64,000 bases of DNA from a bacterium. Its GTDB lineage: Bacteria > Myxococcota > UBA727 > JAUIJE01. The position numbers and the translations under genes were made by a program. The stretch spans positions 1 through 64,000 of the forward strand of contig JAUIJE010000016.1 of NCBI GenBank assembly GCA_030431455.1. The letters are read 5' to 3'. Position 1 is the first letter of the stretch, and each line of letters starts with the position of its first letter. Positions 19,001 to 26,754 of this stretch are shown one piece after another. The notes under the pieces are model-generated. The model was not told where the DNA came from. It ran no database searches and worked only from the letters and a program-made list of their open reading frames with translations.

Positions 19001-21136
19001 GCGGTGGTCAACCAGCGCTTCATCCGCGGGTTCATGGTCTACATCGCGGGCGAGCGCACCTTGCGCTTCCGTCTCAACCCGGCGTTCAGCCGGGGCGACA
19101 TCGCGCGCCTGTTCGACGCGATCCGCGCCACCCTCGCCGACATCGCGGGGGCGTTGGCCGCGGGCACCCCCAGCGACCAGATCCCGCTGCCGGCGTGGCC
19201 CACCGAGGTGACCCCCTTCGGCCTCGGCGACCGCGAGCCGGAGCTGCGCCGGGTGCTGCGCCTGCCCGCCCTCGCCCGGGAGCGGGCCTGCGACCGGTGG
19301 CTGCTCGACCTCGAGGAGATGGCCAGCGCCGACCTCGACCAGGCCCTGAGCCGGCTGTGCAAAGACCCCGCGGCCGCGCCCAATCAAATTGTGTCCGCGA
19401 TGCGCGCGGCCCTTGGCGAAGAGGGCTTTGACGCGGTGCAGGCCCGGCTCGGCCAATGTCCCTTGAGCGTGTTGTGCCACGCGCTGGGGGGCAAGGTCCT
19501 CGAGGTCACCAAAGAGGATTGGCCCGAGGTGCGCGAAGGCATTCTCGCCATCGAGAACGTGACCTACGAGGTCGGCCGGCGCGAAACCGAAGAGCAGCTG
19601 TTCGACATGATCGCCCAGCCCGGCGGCCTGGGCCTGGTGTTGTCCCGGCGCACCAACGCCGGGCCCCGCATCCTCGGCTATGCCTTCGGCGGACCGGTGG
19701 AGAACTTCTCCGCCGACGGCCCCAAGCAGGACAGCACCCGCGGCACCGGGGTGACCTTCTATTCGTCCAACATCACCCTCGCCCCCCACGCGCGCGGGGC
19801 CGGGCTCGGGCGCAGGCTCAAAGCCGAGCAGCTCCGCCGCGTGCGCGCCATCGTCGGCGACGACAACGCACCCCGGTACCGGTTCATGACCTCGCGCAAC
19901 CGGGTGGGGCTCGCCGAGCAGATGGGGACCATCAACCGCACCTACCAGGGCTACGTGGCCGCGCGCTACGTCGGCAACCAATACGGTGACCTGTCGGGTC
20001 AGGCCGAGTACGTGCGCGTGCCCCTGGCCCGGCCGGAGTGCCCCCAGCTGATGTTGAAGGCCGCGCCCCCCACCGAGCTCGATTGGTCGAGCTCGGTCCA
20101 GGCCCCGCTCGGTCGTCGTCACCCGGGCTTGGTCAACGCCATGCGGCACGGTGCATTTACATTCCCGGTGGGCACCAAGCTCACGTTGTCCAACTGGACC
20201 ACCCCGAGCATCGTGCGTTACGTCGAGGTGCTGCGGCGGCTGGCCCCCCGCGGGCTCGGCCACGCGTACTTCACGTCGGGGCGCGCGGAGTTGGTGGACA
20301 AGGGGCTGCGCGCGCTCAAGACCAAACGCACCGAAGGGCAGGTGCTCATCGGGCTCGAACAGCAATACCTCGGCGACGTCACCGCCGCGGCCCGCAGCTT
20401 GTCTGACCCCCGGGGCAAAGCCGAGCCTTACGGTTGGTTCGACTGGCCCAAGGTGCCGCACCCGGCGGTGGCGGGCCACGACGCCTCGATGGGGGCGATC
20501 CTCGCCACCGTCGAGCGACTCGGCCCCGCGCGGGTGCTCGGCATCGTCATCGAGCTGGTGGGGGAAAAGAGCGGCCTGGTGGTGCCGGACAGTTTCTTGC
20601 GCGACCTCGACGAGCTGCGCGCGTCATTGGGCATCCCTTTGGTCTACGTCGAGACCGCGTCGTCGCTGGGCCGGACCAGCCCCACCCTGTTCCGCTCCGA
20701 CGTGCTCAGCGTGCGCCCCGACATGGTGTGGTGGTACGCGGGCGGGCAGCTGGGGCACATCTTCGTCAACGACGCCCACTACGTGGACAAGCCGCTCACG
20801 TTGATCTCGACCTGGGACGGGGATGAGATCAGCGTGCTGCGGACCCGCCATCACCTGCTCGAGGGGCGGGCGCTGCTGAAAGAAGGCCGGTCCGAACGCT
20901 TCGAGCTCGCCCTGCGCGATGTCGCGCCCGACGTCACCCGGTACGGCACCGGCCTGTGGCAGGCATTGTCCCTCGGGGATCGGGCGGAAAAGTTCGTACA
21001 CTCTCTGCGGGACCGGGGCCTTCGGGTGGCCGCCGGTCTGCCCGGCCGGGTCGTCCTGTGTCCGCCCCTGTGCGTGACCGACGACGAGGTCCACCGGGGC
21101 ACGGCCATCGTCAAAGACGCGCTCGCCGCCCTCTGA
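16004..21136 (+). CDS. Four-domain fusion: AstD-like aldehyde dehydrogenase, class-III aminotransferase, GNAT acyltransferase, degenerate aminotransferase
   Basis: A 1,710-residue cytoplasmic protein. Residues 1-490: aldehyde dehydrogenase closest in pattern to succinylglutamate-semialdehyde dehydrogenase (GPYNYPAHLVNAHVIPALL), with catalytic Glu246 and Cys280. Residues about 640-1040: class-III PLP aminotransferase with GGSEANERAF, EPMQGEGGDNFG (as in lysine 6-aminotransferases), Asp880 and Lys917/918 as PLP-lysine candidates. Residues about 1165-1340: GNAT fold with the acetyl-CoA loop ARGAGLGRRL. Residues about 1355-1710: a second aminotransferase-like fold whose PLP lysine and DE pair are replaced (GGQLGH; VETAS). 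GTG start has AGGAGG 7 nt upstream and a TATGCT -10 at 15968. It heads an operon with the next two genes. Confidence 0.85.
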   Translation: MREGQGDFVGGGFVRGTAARRLTSENPAQDFAPVFATDVVSGHVAEAVFAARSAQKRWAILCEAGRVEALERLADAFTARCEQMAEAIVTETGKPWREAQAEAQSLAARVKLMTTHGLLRIADLVPDGVTGRARAHAQGVLAVIGPYNYPAHLVNAHVIPALLTGNAVIVKPSETCPWVAEVYAQCVADARLPDGVFNLVQGDGQTGAALVSHPGIDGVLFTGSYNTGRRILEATLDQPHKICALEMGGKNCAVVLDDADLKQALAAVLQGAFLSAGQRCTATSRVLVDRRVQEPFIEALSRAARILEPKDPFDPTAPFGPLANRPAFERFVALREKAGTLGLRVLVEGRTLEGGAFVTPSVHVLPAGKREAPGYLDEELFGPDLCVEVFDGLDAAIDRINESPYGLSNALFTSDDAKFERFFLETRSGLCNKNRSTNGASGLLPFGGVGKSGNQRPAGIDAVRYTTYPVAVLEEPLGKVELHPSFATAQSTGADALQLSLEHLCWRQEVEAMLERYRIPCDGVAGAVLRIPMDAFLRYRIDGQKVGPQEIKRRLGGFVTTEPDHILLTVPPPEEGTMGEFAAGLRALLQAIGRQNPDKVLELRRLRVTLPPGGHLPRSEQFLSRLYDAEFLPREKKTPVIDAHHTRGPFLASVDKAPLTILDAASQIASLGLGFAPGAMLAPYDEDRWTDCLLSNHCAEQQNPSVPFARFLTSTAGHGLDQAQFCAGGSEANERAFDLCRRHGPGGRTVIAFEGSFHGRTLVSLFATHNPVKRAPYELPGYEARYVPFPRWADPRREPVVTDAWIQSWSNGIAPTATDPLMNAEVAALTALRAAVDQGDVCAVIVEPMQGEGGDNFGTARFFNGLRALTRFLKVPLIFDEVQVGFGLSRDFFWHHRFKMRDAQGRPDGPDCVTLAKKAQLGVCLSRWADDREEEPHQIQAARGLAHAEGIVALGVAHVENDVAHKLLQLSTDYPELVLFPRSRGHSFAFDLPDQATAMAVVNQRFIRGFMVYIAGERTLRFRLNPAFSRGDIARLFDAIRATLADIAGALAAGTPSDQIPLPAWPTEVTPFGLGDREPELRRVLRLPALARERACDRWLLDLEEMASADLDQALSRLCKDPAAAPNQIVSAMRAALGEEGFDAVQARLGQCPLSVLCHALGGKVLEVTKEDWPEVREGILAIENVTYEVGRRETEEQLFDMIAQPGGLGLVLSRRTNAGPRILGYAFGGPVENFSADGPKQDSTRGTGVTFYSSNITLAPHARGAGLGRRLKAEQLRRVRAIVGDDNAPRYRFMTSRNRVGLAEQMGTINRTYQGYVAARYVGNQYGDLSGQAEYVRVPLARPECPQLMLKAAPPTELDWSSSVQAPLGRRHPGLVNAMRHGAFTFPVGTKLTLSNWTTPSIVRYVEVLRRLAPRGLGHAYFTSGRAELVDKGLRALKTKRTEGQVLIGLEQQYLGDVTAAARSLSDPRGKAEPYGWFDWPKVPHPAVAGHDASMGAILATVERLGPARVLGIVIELVGEKSGLVVPDSFLRDLDELRASLGIPLVYVETASSLGRTSPTLFRSDVLSVRPDMVWWYAGGQLGHIFVNDAHYVDKPLTLISTWDGDEISVLRTRHHLLEGRALLKEGRSERFELALRDVAPDVTRYGTGLWQALSLGDRAEKFVHSLRDRGLRVAAGLPGRVVLCPPLCVTDDEVHRGTAIVKDALAAL

Positions 21137-21156
21137 CCACCCGCGCGAAGGACCGC

Positions 21157-22209
21157 ATGCAACTGTCGATTCTGGCCCTGGAGGGCGCCACCGCCAAAGC
21201 CCGTGGACAGTGCCACGGCGAGAGCGCCCGGGCCGCGATCCACGAGCTGTACAAGATTCGTCTGGCCTTGACGTTGGAGCGCACCGACCTCGGCGACGAG
21301 GAGACTGCATTGGCATTGCTCAAGCGGCACGTGCCGGTGTTGGCGTCGTTCGACCCCGCTCTGTACGAGGAGATGCAGGGCATCGCCGAGGGGGCGGACC
21401 TTTCTCTGGAGCGGCTGGTGCTGGTCAACCACTACACGGATTTCCGCGACCTGTGCCGGGCCGACCTGCACGGGGGGGACCCCGGGGGATGCTCGGCGCT
21501 GTTCACCCCCACGCCCCAGGGGCCGGTGCTGGGCCAGACCTGGGACATGCACGGCTCGGCCTACGACCACGTGATGTTGCTGCAAGTGCCCGCCACCGAC
21601 GAGGAGCCGGGGCAGCTGCTGTTCACGATTTCCGGTTGCGTGGGCATGACCGGCATCAACCACCACGGCGTGTGCATGACCATCAACAACCTCAACTCCC
21701 TCGACGCCAAGGTGGGCGTGGTCTGGCCGGTGTTGGTCCGTCGCGCCCTGCGCGAAAGCCGCGCCGCCGCGGCCCGGGACGTGGTGTTGCACGCCCCCCT
21801 CGGGTCCGGGCACCACTACATCGTGGCCGACGAGCACGAGGTGTTCGGGATCGAGACCTCGGGGGCCAAGGAGAAGGTCACGCAGCAGGGCGCGGACCGG
21901 TTGCACCTGCACACCAATCACCCGCTCGACGACGACATGGCCGCCACCGCCCACATCCCCGACGACTCGACCTCATTGGTGCGCCTGCAAAAGCTGCAGG
22001 CCATCGATCCCGGCCGCTACCTGTCCGGCCGCGCGGTGTACGACGCCCTCGCCGACGTGAGCATGGCCCTGCCCGGGCCGGAGACGCCCCACAAGGCCGC
22101 GACCTGCGGCGCGTTCGTGATGGAACCGCGCGCCCGCCGGGTGCACGCCGGCCGCGGCCCGGTGGGGGCCACCCCGCCGGTGATCCTGGAGGTGCCCGCG
22201 CATGGATAA
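21157..22209 (+). CDS. C45-family Ntn-hydrolase (acyl-CoA:6-APA acyltransferase-like)
   Basis: A 350-residue member of the C45 peptidase/isopenicillin N acyltransferase family, which hydrolyse or transfer amide-bound acyl groups after self-cleavage before a cysteine. The Gly111-Cys112 pair in GGCSALF is the expected processing and nucleophile site, and GPVLGQTWDMHG and NHHGVCMTINNL are family-typical strands. AAGGA precedes ATG 21157; the gene lies 20 nt after the fusion gene and overlaps the next gene by 8 bp. In this setting a deacylase removing the acyl group placed by the GNAT domain is attractive but unproven. Confidence 0.82.
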   Translation: MQLSILALEGATAKARGQCHGESARAAIHELYKIRLALTLERTDLGDEETALALLKRHVPVLASFDPALYEEMQGIAEGADLSLERLVLVNHYTDFRDLCRADLHGGDPGGCSALFTPTPQGPVLGQTWDMHGSAYDHVMLLQVPATDEEPGQLLFTISGCVGMTGINHHGVCMTINNLNSLDAKVGVVWPVLVRRALRESRAAAARDVVLHAPLGSGHHYIVADEHEVFGIETSGAKEKVTQQGADRLHLHTNHPLDDDMAATAHIPDDSTSLVRLQKLQAIDPGRYLSGRAVYDALADVSMALPGPETPHKAATCGAFVMEPRARRVHAGRGPVGATPPVILEVPAHG

Positions 22210-22912
22210 GATCGTGGCCGACGCCGAAGCCGCCCTCGCCGACCTCGAGGACGGGGCGCGCATCATGGTCGGGGGCTTCGGCCTGTCCGGCAACCCCGAG
22301 CACTGCATCACCGCCATCGCGGCGTCGGGAAAAAAAGACCTCACCATCATCAGCAACAACTGTGGCAACCAGCGGCGCGGTCTCGCGGTCCTGCTGCAGA
22401 ACCACCAGGTGAAGAAAGTCATCTGTTCCTTTGTCGGCGGCAACCCCGACTTGGAAGAGCAAATGCTCGACGGCAGCGTCGAGGTCGAGCTCAACCCCCA
22501 AGGCACATTGGCCGAGCGCATCCGGGCCGGCGGCGCCGGCATCGGGGCGTTCTACACCCCCACCGGGGTGGGCACGGTCATCGCCGAGGGCAAAGACGAG
22601 CGCATCCTCGACGGGCGCCGCATGATCCTGGAGACCGCGCTGCACGCGGACTTCGCCATCGTGCGCGCCCACCAAGCCGACGCCTACGGCAACGTCCGCT
22701 TTTACGGCACGAGCAAGAACTTCGGCCCCGCGATGGCCACCGCCGCCCGCACCACCATCATCGAGGCGGAGGAGATCGTACCCCTGGGGAGCATGCCCCC
22801 CGCGGACGTGCATCTTCCCGGCGTGTTCGTGCAGCGGGTGTTCGCGGCGTCGGAGTTCGCCAACGTGATCGAACACCACACCACCCGGCCGCGGCCGGCC
22901 TCCGGCAGCTAG
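22202..22912 (+). CDS. 3-oxoacid CoA-transferase, subunit A
   Basis: A 236-residue ScoA/AtoD-type subunit of family I CoA-transferases (succinyl-CoA + 3-oxoacid exchange). The CoA-binding GGFGLSGNPE motif (24-33), the FVGGNPDLEEQMLDG segment and ELNPQGTLAERIRAGGAGI are intact, and the length is normal. The catalytic glutamate of these enzymes lies in subunit B, and no B gene follows: the next gene is on the other strand after a terminator. The partner must be elsewhere, or the subunit has another role. Overlaps the C45 gene by 8 bp. Confidence 0.9.
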   Translation: MDKIVADAEAALADLEDGARIMVGGFGLSGNPEHCITAIAASGKKDLTIISNNCGNQRRGLAVLLQNHQVKKVICSFVGGNPDLEEQMLDGSVEVELNPQGTLAERIRAGGAGIGAFYTPTGVGTVIAEGKDERILDGRRMILETALHADFAIVRAHQADAYGNVRFYGTSKNFGPAMATAARTTIIEAEEIVPLGSMPPADVHLPGVFVQRVFAASEFANVIEHHTTRPRPASGS

Positions 22913-22916
22913 GCAC

Positions 22917-22951
22917 AAAAAAAGCGCCACCTTACCGGTGGCGCCTTTTTT
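22917..22951. terminator. Bidirectional intrinsic terminator
   Basis: Seven A, then a perfect 8-bp GC-rich stem (22924-22931 with 22937-22944, 5-nt loop), then six T. It follows the CoA-transferase stop by 4 nt and also serves the convergent lipoprotein gene ending at 22965. It is the only canonical stem-plus-T-tract terminator I found in the window. Confidence 0.93.
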
Positions 22952-22964
22952 GGCTCGAAGCGGC

Positions 22965-23693
22965 TCACTGACCGAGACCACACTCCGTCTGGCACACGCC
23001 CATGTCGAGGGGCAGGCCTTGGCCGGCGAGCTCGACCCCGCAGCACGTCTGGCCGTCGGGGCAGTCGGCGGTGGCGGTGCACACCAGAAGGCCGCCGCCG
23101 CCGGTGCAGGACCCTTCGGCCACGCACATGCTGTTCGCTTGGGGCGGGATGGCGAGGGCGATGGTCGCGCAACACTCTTCGCCGGTGGCGCAATCATTCT
23201 GGGTGTCGTCGCAGGTGAACGGGAAGAGGGTCTCGCACGTGCCCGGGCCGGCGTCGGGGGCGACCCCGCACGCGGCGCTCACGCTGAGGTCGAAGCCGAT
23301 GGTGCCGCAGCACGCCGCGCCCACTTCGCAGGTCGTCTGGTTGGCGGCCGCGCCGCAGACCACGCCGTCTTCCGGCTCGCCCATGTACTCGACGAAGCTC
23401 GCGTCGATGTCGAACGCCGCATCGGGAATGCCCGCGTCACCGTCGCCATCGCCATCCCCGTCACCGTCGCCATCGCCGTCGCCGTCGCCGTCGCCATCCC
23501 CGTCCCCGTCGCCGTCGCCGTCGCCATCCCCGTCGCCATCGCCCGCATCGGCCCCGGTGTCGCCCGCGTCGAGCACGGTGACCCCGGCGTCTTCGGGCCG
23601 GGGGGTGCCGTCGTCGCCGGTGCACGCGGCCCCCAGCGCCCACACCGTCAGGAGGGCAAACACGAACAAGAACATCGACTTGGGCAATGACAT
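22965..23693 (-). CDS. Gly-Asp-repeat Cys-rich lipoprotein
   Basis: A 242-residue lipoprotein: signal peptide with lipobox-like GAAC, a short acidic segment, about 17 Gly-Asp pairs, then a Cys-rich C-terminal domain of roughly 150 residues with repeated CC-containing units (GAACCGT, GEECCAT, GQTCCG) that look like three or four disulfide-bonded modules. Similar layouts occur in surface lipoproteins of myxobacteria and relatives; function unknown. GAGGAG lies 6 nt before the ATG. Monocistronic, ending at the bidirectional terminator. Confidence 0.75.
   Translation of the reverse strand: MSLPKSMFLFVFALLTVWALGAACTGDDGTPRPEDAGVTVLDAGDTGADAGDGDGDGDGDGDGDGDGDGDGDGDGDGDGDGDGDGDAGIPDAAFDIDASFVEYMGEPEDGVVCGAAANQTTCEVGAACCGTIGFDLSVSAACGVAPDAGPGTCETLFPFTCDDTQNDCATGEECCATIALAIPPQANSMCVAEGSCTGGGGLLVCTATADCPDGQTCCGVELAGQGLPLDMGVCQTECGLGQ
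23438..23541. repeat. Hexanucleotide GD-codon repeat in a lipoprotein gene
   Basis: Alternating GGN GAY codons on the minus strand (about 17 Gly-Asp pairs), made of GGCGAC, GGGGAT and GGTGAC hexamers. It encodes an acidic flexible spacer between the lipid anchor and the Cys-rich domain. Confidence 0.9.
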
Positions 23694-23815
23694 GGCAGTC
23701 TCCTCTGCGCGCGCCCGACCCGCGTTGCGCGACGGGCACGATGATGGTCTTGGTGTGCCGAACTGTCCGGAACGACGCAAGGGGGGCCGCAGGCGTGCGG
23801 ACGACATCTCAGCAC

Positions 23816-24844
23816 ATGTCGGTGGCGCAGCGGGCCGCCGTTCTGGGCCTGCTCGTCGGGGCCCTGGTCGCGTGCGCCGGGGTGAAGACCAAGTCGGTGC
23901 CCCCCGGGGTACCGCCCCCCGAGGCCGGGGCCGAGGCCAACGGCGACGAAGAAAACGCCGCCGAGCGGTACCGCTACGCCGAGGAGCAGTACGCGCGGGC
24001 CATGGACATCGCCAAGGCGCGCGGCGCCTCGCAGGACGACATCAACCGCATCTTTCTCAAGTGGCACCTGGCCAAGACGAAAGCGGACACCATCATCAAA
24101 GACCAAATCCCCGTGAGCCGGGTGTTGCGCGAGGCCGCACGCCGGTCTGAAGAGGGCGACCACGCCGCCGCCCGCCGGTTGGTCGAGCTGCGGCTGGCCC
24201 AAGACCAGCCGCGCATGTTGCCCCCCGAGCAACACCAACGCCTCAACGAAGCCTTGTTGCTGTACGCGCGCCTGGCGGACTTGGCCGGCACCGACGCCCC
24301 GGCGGAGCCGGTGGACCCGCGCCGGCGCGGCATCGAACTGCGCATCGCCGAGGTGCGGGCCCAGGACCTCGGCGCGGCGTTGGCCCAAGGGGGGGACACC
24401 GCCGCCCACGCCTCCGCCGAGGCGGAGGGGGTGTGGCACGACGCGCTGGATTTCTCCCCGGATTTTTCCGCCTACGTGGCCCGGGTGCGCCTGGTGGGCT
24501 TGAGCGTGCGCCTGGCCGACTACCGCCCGCGGGGGGCGCCGATCGAGACCGCGGCCATCGCGGACTCAATGCAACAGCATTGTTCACGCTTCGGGCTCAC
24601 CATCGAGCCGGGGGCCGGTCACGGCCACCTCGCGGCGGTGGGCCGGGTCGCCCGGGAAGACGACGGGCGGGTCTCGAGCCAGACCGAGCTGGTGTTCTCC
24701 GCTGACGGCGCCCGCCATGCGTTCGCCGCGTCGTGGACCACCATCGCCCCGGGCCCCACCGAGGCGGCCATCGCCGCCGAGCTCGGCGCCCACTGGTGCG
24801 GCCGGCTGGTGCCGGAGCTGCTCGCGCAGTTCAATCGTTTTTAG
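23816..24844 (+). CDS. Hypothetical lipoprotein with helical-repeat N-terminal half
   Basis: A 342-residue lipoprotein (signal peptide ending LVAC). Residues 45-170 are strongly helical and TPR-like in spacing (ERYRYAEEQYARAMDIAKAR, then SRVLREAARRSEEGDHAAAR). The C-terminal half appears beta-rich and contains no domain I recognise. No ribosome binding site is obvious. Its 3' end overlaps that of larC by 14 bp in the antisense direction. It may belong to an outer-membrane assembly or surface complex, but nothing in the sequence proves this. Confidence 0.65.
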   Translation: MSVAQRAAVLGLLVGALVACAGVKTKSVPPGVPPPEAGAEANGDEENAAERYRYAEEQYARAMDIAKARGASQDDINRIFLKWHLAKTKADTIIKDQIPVSRVLREAARRSEEGDHAAARRLVELRLAQDQPRMLPPEQHQRLNEALLLYARLADLAGTDAPAEPVDPRRRGIELRIAEVRAQDLGAALAQGGDTAAHASAEAEGVWHDALDFSPDFSAYVARVRLVGLSVRLADYRPRGAPIETAAIADSMQQHCSRFGLTIEPGAGHGHLAAVGRVAREDDGRVSSQTELVFSADGARHAFAASWTTIAPGPTEAAIAAELGAHWCGRLVPELLAQFNRF

Positions 24845-25991
24845 CCACCTTGGCCGCGGCCATGACCTCGTCGACGCTGACCCCATGGGTCTCGGCCGCG
24901 GCGCGACAGTCCTCGAACTCGGGAAAGAACCGCCCGTCGGTGACCCGCTTGCCCCCAATGGGACCAAACCGGGTGTGGACGGTCGCGGGCGTGCGGTCCC
25001 GCACCCACCGCTCGAGCTCTTGGCGCCGCACCCCCAATGTGGACGAGTGGCGGAGCAGCTGCTGGACCAAGCCGGCCTCGTCCTCCGGCGCACACAACAC
25101 CTGCACGGTCTGCCCCGGTCGGCCCTTTTTCATCGCCAAGCCCACCACCCCCACGTCGAGGGCGCGGTGCGAACGCAACCGATCCACCAACGCGGCCAAG
25201 GCCTCCGGGCTCATGTCGTCGATGTCGGTGCGCAACTCGACCACGCGCTGGCGCGTCACGTCGAGGAGCGCCGGGGCCGCGGGCCCGACGAACACGCGCA
25301 ACACGTTGGCAAAGGACGGCTCGCGCGTGCCCGCCCCGTGGCCCACCGCGGTGTGCACAAACGCCGGCCGCGGCCCGTGCCCCGCCTCCAGCCCGTGCAA
25401 CAAAGCCGCCCCCGTGGGGGTGCAGAACTCGCCGTCGTCATCGCCGGCAAAACAAGGCACCCCGGCCAGCAACCGGGCGGTGGCCGGCGCCGGCACCGGC
25501 AGCACCCCGTGGGCGCAGGTCACGGTGCCCCGTCCGGTGCGCACCGGGCCGCACCCGACGACCGAGACGTCCAGGGCCTCGAGCAGGGCCGCGGTGCCGA
25601 CCACGTCGACGATGGCGTCCACCGCGCCGACCTCGTGAAAGTGCACGTCCTCGACGGTGACCCCGTGGACCGCGGCCTCGGCCTCGGCCAGGGCCCGGAA
25701 GGTGCGCGCCACCCGGGCCGCCGCGCGGGGGGGCAGCTTGGCCCGGTCCGCGACCGCGAGCACGTCGGACAGGCCCCGGTGGGGGTGGTGTTCGCCGTGG
25801 GCCACGTCGAGGTGCAGGGCGGCGATGCCGCGCTTTTTGACCTCGCGGCGAACCACGCGCACGTCGTCGAGGCCGAGGGCGGCCACCGTGTCGTCGAGGA
25901 CCGCGGGGGGCGCGCCCGCGTCCAGGAGGGCGGCGAGCATCATGTTGCCGGCCACCCCGGCAAAACCGTCGATGTAGAGCTGCTGGGTCAT
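24831..25991 (-). CDS. larC: Nickel-pincer cofactor biosynthesis protein LarC
   Basis: LarC inserts nickel in the last step of nickel-pincer nucleotide synthesis for LarA-type racemases. The 386-residue protein starts MTQQLYIDGFAGVAGNMMLA, the family's opening, then has VHFHEVGAVDAIVDVVG and FCTPTGAALL. The C-terminal half has ELRTDIDDMSPE. Here it is one continuous frame; in lactobacilli larC is expressed through a ribosomal frameshift. ATG lies 1 nt after the HAD gene's stop. larA, larB and larE are not in the window. It is the third gene of the hemL-HAD-larC operon. Confidence 0.9.
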   Translation of the reverse strand: MTQQLYIDGFAGVAGNMMLAALLDAGAPPAVLDDTVAALGLDDVRVVRREVKKRGIAALHLDVAHGEHHPHRGLSDVLAVADRAKLPPRAAARVARTFRALAEAEAAVHGVTVEDVHFHEVGAVDAIVDVVGTAALLEALDVSVVGCGPVRTGRGTVTCAHGVLPVPAPATARLLAGVPCFAGDDDGEFCTPTGAALLHGLEAGHGPRPAFVHTAVGHGAGTREPSFANVLRVFVGPAAPALLDVTRQRVVELRTDIDDMSPEALAALVDRLRSHRALDVGVVGLAMKKGRPGQTVQVLCAPEDEAGLVQQLLRHSSTLGVRRQELERWVRDRTPATVHTRFGPIGGKRVTDGRFFPEFEDCRAAAETHGVSVDEVMAAAKVAKND

Positions 25992-25992
25992 C

Positions 25993-26754
25993 TCATGCCT
26001 CGATGTCGTCTGGGCCGAGGGGCGACAGGGTGCCGCCGGGGCCGACGGCGAACGCGTGCACCGCCGCGGCGAGCATCGCGGCGTCCCCCGCGCGGGGGGT
26101 GTCGCCGGCCGCGACCCACAAGCGGCCCCCGTCGAGCAGCGGCGCGAGCACGTCGACCTTGGCCGGTCCTTGGGGGAGCAGGGCCACGCGTGAGGTCCAG
26201 CGTCCGTCGTCGTCAACCTCGGCCCGGGCCCCGAACACCGCGGTCACCGGGAGCTGCAGGGCGCGGACCGCGGCCTCGACAAAGGGGGCGGGCGAGGCGC
26301 TCACCACGTACGCGCGGGCCCCGCGCTCGACGAGCGCGCACAAAAAGGCGCCCACCGCGGGGTGGGTCCCAGCCGCGATGTGCTCGGCGAACACCGCGCG
26401 CCCCACCGCCCGCAACGCGTCGTCGGTCTGTCCCGCCCAGCACGTGGTCTGGGCCGTGAAGACCTCCAGTGACATGGCGGCGGTGTGGGGCAACCGGTGG
26501 GCGTCGAAGTCCGCGCCCATGGTGCGCGGGCCGTCGGGCCCGAGGTCGACCTCGACCCCGGTGCGGGCGGCGAAGCGGGGGCCGACGACGTCGTGCCACA
26601 CCTGGCGGTTGAGCTCGGGGAGGTCGCGCTGTGCGGCGGTGCCGCCGATGTCCCCGGCCCAGAGGGTGCCGTCCGCGTCGAACGCCACCACCGGCGCAGC
26701 GCCGTCGAGGTCCGCGCGGGCGGCCACGACGTCGAGCACCGCGGCCGCGGTCAT
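25993..26754 (-). CDS. HAD-superfamily phosphatase (phosphoserine-phosphatase-like)
   Basis: A 253-residue HAD hydrolase. Motif I is FDADGTLW (nucleophile Asp and acid/base Asp), motif II lies in YVVSASPAP, and the C-terminal AAGDTPRAGDAAML matches motif IV. The helical cap between motifs I and II and the motif II SAS pattern place it near the SerB/HAD-IB group; the substrate is unknown. ATGA overlap with hemL upstream and 1-nt spacing to larC downstream show co-expression. Confidence 0.8.
   Translation of the reverse strand: MTAAAVLDVVAARADLDGAAPVVAFDADGTLWAGDIGGTAAQRDLPELNRQVWHDVVGPRFAARTGVEVDLGPDGPRTMGADFDAHRLPHTAAMSLEVFTAQTTCWAGQTDDALRAVGRAVFAEHIAAGTHPAVGAFLCALVERGARAYVVSASPAPFVEAAVRALQLPVTAVFGARAEVDDDGRWTSRVALLPQGPAKVDVLAPLLDGGRLWVAAGDTPRAGDAAMLAAAVHAFAVGPGGTLSPLGPDDIEA

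Noticed and set aside
16316-20479. Two long minus-strand frames (617 and 762 codons) opposite the fusion gene
   Set aside because: They are GC-skewed antisense shadows: no recognisable domains, Gly/Arg/His/Val-biased composition, while the plus strand carries four coherent domains with catalytic residues.
16004-21136. The fusion gene as an assembly or sequencing artefact joining separate genes
   Set aside because: The frame is uninterrupted for 1,710 codons, linkers are protein-like, and no stop, start or ribosome binding site with proper spacing is seen at the domain borders. Long reads would settle it.
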